Source of the DNA: Gammaproteobacteria bacterium
GTDB lineage: Bacteria > Pseudomonadota > Gammaproteobacteria > Arenicellales > JAHEKD01
Assembly (NCBI GenBank): GCA_024638545.1
Contig: JAHEKD010000218.1
Coordinates: forward strand, 1 to 5,290
DNA length: 5,290 nt
Direction: 5' to 3'
Every line of letters starts with the position of its first letter. Within the stretch, counting starts at the first letter, position 1. The notes beneath the pieces were generated by a model, which was not told where the DNA came from, made no database searches, and saw only the letters and a list, made by a program, of their open reading frames with translations. Position numbers and translations under genes: made by a program. Positions 1 through 3,634 of this stretch are shown one piece after another.

Positions 1-137
1 TCCAGGTGAAAGATATTTACCTTTTCCGTCGAACAGGCGAACTAAATTTATCTTGGTGAATTAGCCGGCGATTGTGTTGACAGAGAATAAGTGATCAAAA
101 AACTTAGGCATCTCACCCTGTGAGGTGAGCAGACAAT
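1..137. other. Left-edge segment without a recognised gene
   Basis: No frame gives a supported protein here. On the plus strand a short open frame (3-59) ends in TGA at 57-59 and could be the last 18 codons of a gene entering from the left, but the peptide matches nothing I know. A small inverted repeat (CTCACC at 112-117 and GGTGAG at 124-129, 6-nt loop) lies shortly before the large palindrome. It lacks a T-run and is not called a terminator. Confidence 0.4.
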
Positions 138-193
138 CGGGGACAGACCACGTTTAATTGACATGTCAATTAAACGTGGTCTGTCCCCGGTTG
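134..193. repeat. Long perfect palindrome, REP-like or RAYT-associated element
   Basis: Bases 138-189 form a perfect 52-bp palindrome centred on ACATGT (161-166). Allowing one mismatch pair (137/190) it extends to 134-193. The arms carry GGGGACAGACCACGTTT and its reverse complement. Known from memory: this GGGGACAGACCACG string recurs near IS200-like REP-associated tyrosine transposases (RAYTs) in gammaproteobacteria; I could not search for it. The absence of any loop suits a cruciform or a head-to-head pair of half-elements rather than an ordinary terminator, and neither side has a T-run. It lies about 50 bp past the stop codon of the antiporter gene, so its transcript could still fold into a stem that protects the nhaA mRNA 3' end. 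The palindrome is certain; its identity is inferred. Confidence 0.75.
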
Positions 194-240
194 GTTACAA
201 TCAACGTAACAAAGGTTGGTTAAAGTCAGTCCCTGATTAA

Positions 241-1461
241 TTATTTTATATTTGAAGAGACTGCTTTTTCAGCAGACTTTTTATTAACGTAGTAAATACC
301 ATAAGTTCCAACCACACCGCAGAATGCCGAGGCAAACAAGATGGCGACTGTTGCCGTCGTATGGTCAATCCCGGTGCTGAGCCCGGCAAAAAACAGGGCC
401 ACTGTCAGACCCATGCCGCACATTACGGCGCCGAAAAACAGTTCCTTGAAAGAATTAGCCGGAATTTCCCTGATTAATAGATAGGCAATGTAACCGCCAC
501 AAAAGACGCCAACAGTTTTACCAATCACGAAGCCGAAAAACACGCCCAGAGATTGAGTCGTGAACCAGGCTCCTGCCAGGTTTTCAGGCTTTATTACGAC
601 CGACAATACAATAAAAACGGGTATGACAAGCCAGTTGACCGGCACGTTGAGTCCTGACTGTTCAAGCACATGATAAACCGAATCACGCAGCCGGCCGGTT
701 TTTTTCAACCGTTCCGATCCGGGATGGTAGGGGACAACCAGTGCGGTAAATACACCTGCAAGACTGGGATGCAGGTGAACTTCGTTCAGCACCCAGATCC
801 AGAAAAGGCAGATAATGACCCAGACGAACCCCGCCCTGTATATCCAGAGCTGATCCAAGACTCTTTCATATCGGTAGCAGAATAATAAAATTGCAGCCAT
901 GGCGCCAACTGTAAGAAACTGGCTATAGCCCCACTCGTTGAAGAATATTGCCATCAAGATGATGCTGCCAATATCATCGGCTATGGCCAATGCCAGTAAA
1001 GCAGCCCGAAGTTTAGGCGACGCATTTGCCACCGTCATTGCTAACACCACAAACGCAATATCGGTCGCCATCGGGATAAAAGCGCCAGCTTTCGGATCGC
1101 TACTGCCCGTAATAAACGTATATATAACCCAGGGCATTATCATGCCGCCTAATGCCATGATTACCGGCGCCAGGGCTTTATTACCGTAAAGTTCACCTTT
1201 TGTAGAAATGATTTCCCGTCGGGCTTCAAGCGTGACCAGAAAAAAGAAATAGGGAAAAGCCCAGTGCGTCCACAGATAAGATAGATCGGCTGCGTAGACA
1301 ATTGAATTGCCGAATGCAACGCTGTCGGGATAAAAACCGCCCAGTCCCACTAAGATGACAATAAACAGTGAAATCAGGCACCAGTAGGATTGGCGATGTT
1401 GTGAAAACCAGTATTCACTGGCCGAAAGGCTGAATTGCTCGTCTTGTTGTCTCTGATCCAT
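241..1461 (-). CDS. nhaA: Na+/H+ antiporter of the NhaA family
   Basis: A 406-residue polytopic inner-membrane protein that should export Na+ (or Li+) in exchange for periplasmic H+, contributing to salt and alkaline-pH tolerance. Key residues aligned by eye to E. coli NhaA: TDIAF with Asp134 (equivalent of D133), the ADD pair Asp162-Asp163 (D163-D164, ion-binding site), IGK with Lys315 (K300), LEARRE with Glu79, Arg82 and Glu83 (E78, R81, E82), and HPSLAG with His231 (H225). Hydrophobic segments cover nearly the whole length, consistent with the twelve-helix fold. It is slightly longer than E. coli NhaA (388), with polar tails at both ends. Oddities: the usual FLLVGLE reads FFLVTLE, and the conserved LPLFAFANAG stretch is replaced by a PVFIVLSVVI segment near residue 281-290, so this is a divergent branch. 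The ATG at 1461 is the only sensible start, but the region before it shows no clear Shine-Dalgarno sequence. It is transcribed alone, divergently from the oxygenase gene. Confidence 0.93.
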   Translation of the reverse strand: MDQRQQDEQFSLSASEYWFSQHRQSYWCLISLFIVILVGLGGFYPDSVAFGNSIVYAADLSYLWTHWAFPYFFFLVTLEARREIISTKGELYGNKALAPVIMALGGMIMPWVIYTFITGSSDPKAGAFIPMATDIAFVVLAMTVANASPKLRAALLALAIADDIGSIILMAIFFNEWGYSQFLTVGAMAAILLFCYRYERVLDQLWIYRAGFVWVIICLFWIWVLNEVHLHPSLAGVFTALVVPYHPGSERLKKTGRLRDSVYHVLEQSGLNVPVNWLVIPVFIVLSVVIKPENLAGAWFTTQSLGVFFGFVIGKTVGVFCGGYIAYLLIREIPANSFKELFFGAVMCGMGLTVALFFAGLSTGIDHTTATVAILFASAFCGVVGTYGIYYVNKKSAEKAVSSNIK

Positions 1462-1462
1462 C

Positions 1463-1497
1463 TTATCGATAAAGGTTATTTTTAAATGTTGCGCAAC
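1463..1497 (-). promoter_or_regulatory. Two 10-bp palindromes upstream of nhaA, possible operator or promoter region
   Basis: TTATCGATAA (1463-1472) ends two bases before the nhaA start codon, where a ribosome binding site would be expected. GTTGCGCAAC (1488-1497) lies 26 bases upstream of the start codon. On the minus strand TTGCGC inside the second palindrome is 17 bases from TTTATC, a weak -35/-10 pair, but this would put transcription start almost on the ATG, giving a leaderless or very short leader. NhaR-type regulation is known for E. coli nhaA, but I see no site that can be assigned to NhaR. The palindromes are seen directly; their role is inferred. Confidence 0.3.
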
Positions 1498-2007
1498 GGC
1501 TCATACATCTTATTTCACACTATCTAATAATAAATACCACTGAGGGCATCACATATGAGCTATTGTTATTATTTGACCTGTTTTATATATGTATTCCCGT
1601 GTGATTGTCAATTAGAATCAACAAAAGCAAATCCTCATGTCCTGGCAGCAGATTTTTATAACTTTCATGTAACATGCAAACATACCCATATCGCCAGGCG
1701 ACTACCTGACACAAATCAACTTCGACTGTTTTGTAATTGTTACTGGTCAAGCAGGCTGACAGCGAACAGGTAGTGATGCCGTGGTTTCAGAATCAAAGCC
1801 ATACCACGGTTACAGTGAGTCAATTCATTATTAAAATGACCAGTCTAAAAATACAAATTAAGTTGCAATACCTTGGGTATAATTCCAGACAGATATTACA
1901 TAAAAGCAAAGAGTCTTGCAAACTGCGCACTGCAAGACCCCCAATTTTATCTCGAGCCGACCGGCCACACTGCCGCTGCTTCATTACCTTGTGATTTTGA
2001 ATTTTCC
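1498..2007. other. Intergenic region with no supported protein gene
   Basis: This AT-rich stretch between the divergent nhaA and oxygenase genes contains only short open frames without ribosome binding sites or recognisable peptides. Visible structure: an inverted repeat CCGTGGT (1779-1785) with ACCACGG (1803-1809); an 8-bp repeat ACTACCTG (1701-1708) with CAGGTAGT (1767-1774); a perfect TATAAT at 1878-1883 with no good -35; and a hairpin at 1913-1938. The length and the scattered repeats suggest a decayed or regulatory region rather than a gene. Confidence 0.5.
1913..1938. other. Hairpin, possible small-RNA stem or weak terminator
   Basis: GTCTTGCA (1913-1920) and TGCAAGAC (1931-1938) form an 8-bp perfect stem with a 10-nt loop. 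On the minus strand it is followed by a T-rich run (TCTTTGCTTTTAT), resembling a weak intrinsic terminator. On the plus strand it lies 30 bases after a perfect TATAAT at 1878-1883 and is followed by CCCCAATTTTAT. Neither orientation has a known gene directly upstream, so the function is open. Confidence 0.3.
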
Positions 2008-2067
2008 ATGGATTCGAGTGTGCGAAGCGATAACATCGCCCGGATAAGTCATGACGATGGGAAATGA
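2008..2067 (+). pseudogene. Possible N-terminal remnant of a crotonase (enoyl-CoA hydratase-like) gene
   Basis: An ATG-started frame of 19 codons ends at TGA 2065-2067. Its peptide contains DNIARISHDDGK, which resembles the N-terminal strand and turn of crotonase-family proteins, typically of the form D-x-I-A-x-I-x-x-D-D-G-K followed by N-A. The frame stops exactly where the family would continue; one missing A in GGGAAATGA would turn the stop into K-M, but the following codons do not resemble a crotonase. There is no ribosome binding site. It may be a small gene relic left by a deletion, or chance similarity. Confidence 0.2.
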
Positions 2068-2111
2068 CCTGTCATCAAATCGGCTTAAAGTATGGCCAGT
2101 CTTGTTCATAT

Positions 2112-2140
2112 TTGGCAGGATAAAATAATTCAAGTTAAAT
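2112..2140 (+). promoter_or_regulatory. Candidate sigma-70 promoter of the oxygenase gene
   Basis: TTGGCA (2112-2117, five of six matches to the -35 consensus) is followed after 17 bases by TTAAAT (2135-2140, four of six to the -10). Transcription would start near 2147, leaving a very short leader before the ATG at 2156. An imperfect operator-like palindrome ATGAC-CT-GTCAT (2064-2075) lies further upstream. The spacing is good but the -10 box is poor. Confidence 0.35.
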
Positions 2141-2155
2141 GAGATATTTTTTGCG

Positions 2156-3004
2156 ATGAACAAATCAAACTTTGGCAATGTTAAAGCATTTGCTCTCAAT
2201 GATAATATGAATGTTCCGGAATCTGCGCTTAACTCGCTGAGACACGATGGCGTGATTTGCATTCGGCAGGCCTTTTCACAACGGTGGCTGGATGTTGTTG
2301 AGAAAGGTATTACACAGGCCCTAAGCGAGGCCAGCACCGATATTGATATCGTCAAACGGAAAAAAGATACAGGATCGTTTTCTGTCAGTTCCGGTGCGTG
2401 GATGCAGGTGCAACCCATTCGCCATTTTATTTTTGAGTCACATTTATCTAATATCGCCTGGCTACTCCTGGAGACCCGTCAGCTGGTGCTGTTTTATGAT
2501 TTTTTACTCATAAAGCAGGCGTACAGCGACAACGCGGTGACACCCTGGCACCAGGATCACTCTTACTACCCGCTGGATGGTAAAAAAGCCATCAACTGCT
2601 GGACCGCACTTGACGATATCCCGCTGGAATCGGCACTTCAATTTAGCAAAGGATCACACCGGGCGGCGACCCTGCACAGGGCGGTTGATTTTGAAAACCC
2701 TGAAAACGATTATCGCCATGCACGTAAAGAGCTGCCGCTGCCACCGCAGGATCAACAGGAGTCTTTTGCAACTATACTCACGACAGCAGTCGACGCCGGG
2801 GATATGCTGGTATGGTATTCCTATACATTGCATAGCGCACCCGGTAACCGGCTCAATCGCCGTCGAGCTGCATTCTCGGTGAACTGGCTGGGCGACGACA
2901 TCGTTTACAACGCTAAGCCCTCCCTTGAAACCTACCGCGATCCTGGCCTGGTGGCAGGGCGGCCCATTATCTGCGATAAGTTTCCGCTGGTGCGCAGTGC
3001 CTGA
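2156..3004 (+). CDS. Phytanoyl-CoA dioxygenase (PhyH) family Fe(II)/2-oxoglutarate oxygenase
   Basis: A 282-residue, single-domain cytoplasmic enzyme predicted to hydroxylate a small organic substrate using O2, 2-oxoglutarate and Fe(II). The jelly-roll metal triad is complete: His132 and Asp134 in PWHQD, and distal His226 in YTLHSAPGN. Arg237 lies eleven residues after the distal histidine, the same spacing as the 2-oxoglutarate-binding arginine of human phytanoyl-CoA hydroxylase (H264/R275). The N-terminal LRHDG-VICIRQAF region (residues 28-40) matches the family's opening helix and strand, and ALQFSKGSH (160-168) is the usual family signature between the metal ligands. Length is typical. 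It lacks the WHSDFETW signature of ectoine hydroxylase, so EctD is unlikely; the substrate cannot be named. The start at 2156 has only a weak GAG upstream; Met18 (2207) is an alternative that would keep the whole domain. It stands alone, with no biosynthetic neighbours to suggest a pathway. Confidence 0.88.
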   Translation: MNKSNFGNVKAFALNDNMNVPESALNSLRHDGVICIRQAFSQRWLDVVEKGITQALSEASTDIDIVKRKKDTGSFSVSSGAWMQVQPIRHFIFESHLSNIAWLLLETRQLVLFYDFLLIKQAYSDNAVTPWHQDHSYYPLDGKKAINCWTALDDIPLESALQFSKGSHRAATLHRAVDFENPENDYRHARKELPLPPQDQQESFATILTTAVDAGDMLVWYSYTLHSAPGNRLNRRRAAFSVNWLGDDIVYNAKPSLETYRDPGLVAGRPIICDKFPLVRSA

Positions 3005-3043
3005 AGCGGGTACCAGGGCGCGCGAGACTGTATTCGATCCGGC

Positions 3044-3073
3044 TTGTATATCAGAACAAACTCAAAATAAAAT
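3044..3073 (+). promoter_or_regulatory. Candidate promoter for the small ORF
   Basis: TTGTAT (3044-3049, three of six to the -35 consensus) and TAAAAT (3068-3073, five of six to the -10) are separated by 18 bases. Transcription would begin around 3080 and read through the hairpin that follows, then the small ORF. The -35 is weak and the area is A-rich, so chance is possible. Confidence 0.3.
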
Positions 3074-3074
3074 C

Positions 3075-3093
3075 ACCGGCTGCAGTAGCCGGT
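3075..3093 (-). terminator. Short GC-rich hairpin with U-rich tail on the minus strand
   Basis: ACCGGCT (3075-3081) and AGCCGGT (3087-3093) form a 7-bp stem with a GCAGT loop. Read on the minus strand the stem is followed by GATTTTATTTTGAG, a broken U-tract as in an intrinsic terminator. It could stop leftward transcription coming from the large minus-strand gene, or separate that transcript from the oxygenase gene. On the plus strand it would instead be a leader hairpin of the small ORF. Confidence 0.4.
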
Positions 3094-3133
3094 AAAACAG
3101 TCCCATGTAAACCATGTAAAAAAGGAAAGGGCC

Positions 3134-3355
3134 ATGCACAATCTAAAGCGCACGGCCCCGACTTTTATCTCAACCCTACCGGCTACCCCGGCGCTGCTGC
3201 ATCTGGTAATCCCAGCATCATATGGCATCGCATGTTTTTTCTTTCAGACTGAAGTATCAGCATTCGTGGATGCGTTTAACATAACGCTCTTTGAATATCA
3301 GCACGATCTGAAATGTAACCGTCGCTACACCGTCCACTTCGCTTACTCGACTTAA
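3134..3355 (+). CDS. Possible small protein (73 aa), function unknown
   Basis: The ATG at 3134 is preceded at good spacing by AAGGAAAG (3122-3129), the best ribosome binding site in the window. The peptide starts with a basic N-terminus (MHNLKR), then has a mostly hydrophobic stretch at about residues 11-37 that ends in ACFFF, followed by a polar tail. This could be a small membrane protein or a poor signal anchor. Two cysteines are present (about residues 35 and 62). The stop codon lies inside the left arm of a terminator-like hairpin (3349-3384), and promoter-like boxes lie upstream, so the segment has all the parts of a short monocistronic unit. I do not recognise the sequence, and no homology supports it. 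It may equally be a relic or a chance frame in an intergenic region next to a mobile element. Confidence 0.35.
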   Translation: MHNLKRTAPTFISTLPATPALLHLVIPASYGIACFFFQTEVSAFVDAFNITLFEYQHDLKCNRRYTVHFAYST

Positions 3356-3391
3356 CTTAAAAGCCATACTACTGCAGTTAAGTCTATTTTT
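3349..3391 (+). terminator. Intrinsic terminator-like hairpin after the small ORF
   Basis: GACTTAACT (3349-3357) pairs perfectly with AGTTAAGTC (3376-3384) around an 18-nt loop, and the right arm is followed by TATTTTT (3385-3391). The arrangement suits a rightward terminator for the small ORF or for read-through from the oxygenase gene. The stem is AT-rich and the loop long, so strength is doubtful. Confidence 0.45.
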
Positions 3392-3417
3392 GCATCTTTA
3401 TTATAACAGTAATGTCC

Positions 3418-3634
3418 AGCCCGCATTTCTCACCACCCTACTACTGCGACGGTCCCTTGCCACGCCCTGTGGGCATTTTACTCGGTCAGGGTCCTCGACA
3501 TCGTGTCAACGATGCCTGCGGGCCCTTGTGCCGGCACATATGCTGATAACATAATGCCGGCCTTTGGTCGTAAAACTCATACAGGCCGCATCCTTTAACC
3601 GTCTCGCTGCGAAGTCCGGTGAGAAATGCGGGCT
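3418..3634. mobile_element. MITE-like element with 17-bp terminal inverted repeats
   Basis: AGCCCGCATTTCTCACC (3418-3434) is repeated exactly in inverted orientation at 3618-3634, and 19 of 20 positions match when extended by three bases. The roughly 217-bp interior has no ORF of useful length and no recognisable transposase piece, so it fits a miniature element mobilised in trans or an internally deleted insertion sequence. If the repeat is taken to begin at CCCGC, the flanks are CCAG on the left and CTAG on the right, a possible decayed 4-bp target duplication. The interior is rich in secondary structure: GCCGGCA (3530-3536) with TGCCGGC (3555-3561), and ATCGT (3500-3504) with ACGAT (3509-3513). 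The parent transposase family is not known to me; IS1380-like or IS5-like elements are guesses only. The right end overlaps the stop codon of the neighbouring minus-strand gene. Confidence 0.65.

Noticed and set aside
138..189. The palindrome as a standard rho-independent terminator of nhaA
   Set aside because: It has no proper loop and no T-run on either strand, and its length and arm sequence fit a repeat element better.
938..1189. 83-codon plus-strand ORF within nhaA
   Set aside because: It lies antisense to the most conserved part of the antiporter, including the double-aspartate site, and is explained by that coding constraint.
1555..1773. 72-codon plus-strand ORF in the gene-free region
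   Set aside because: No ribosome binding site, Cys/Tyr-rich low-quality peptide, no family resemblance; likely a chance frame in AT-rich DNA.
1984..2418. 144-codon minus-strand ORF overlapping the start of the oxygenase gene
   Set aside because: It is antisense to a well-supported gene, has no ribosome binding site or recognisable motif, and has a composition typical of a shadow frame.
2577..2882. 101-codon plus-strand ORF in another frame of the oxygenase gene
   Set aside because: It is wholly contained in the oxygenase, whose frame carries the full metal-binding motif.
3450..3460. CGGTCCCTTGC shared with 5073-5083
   Set aside because: An 11-bp match with no flanking similarity is compatible with chance.
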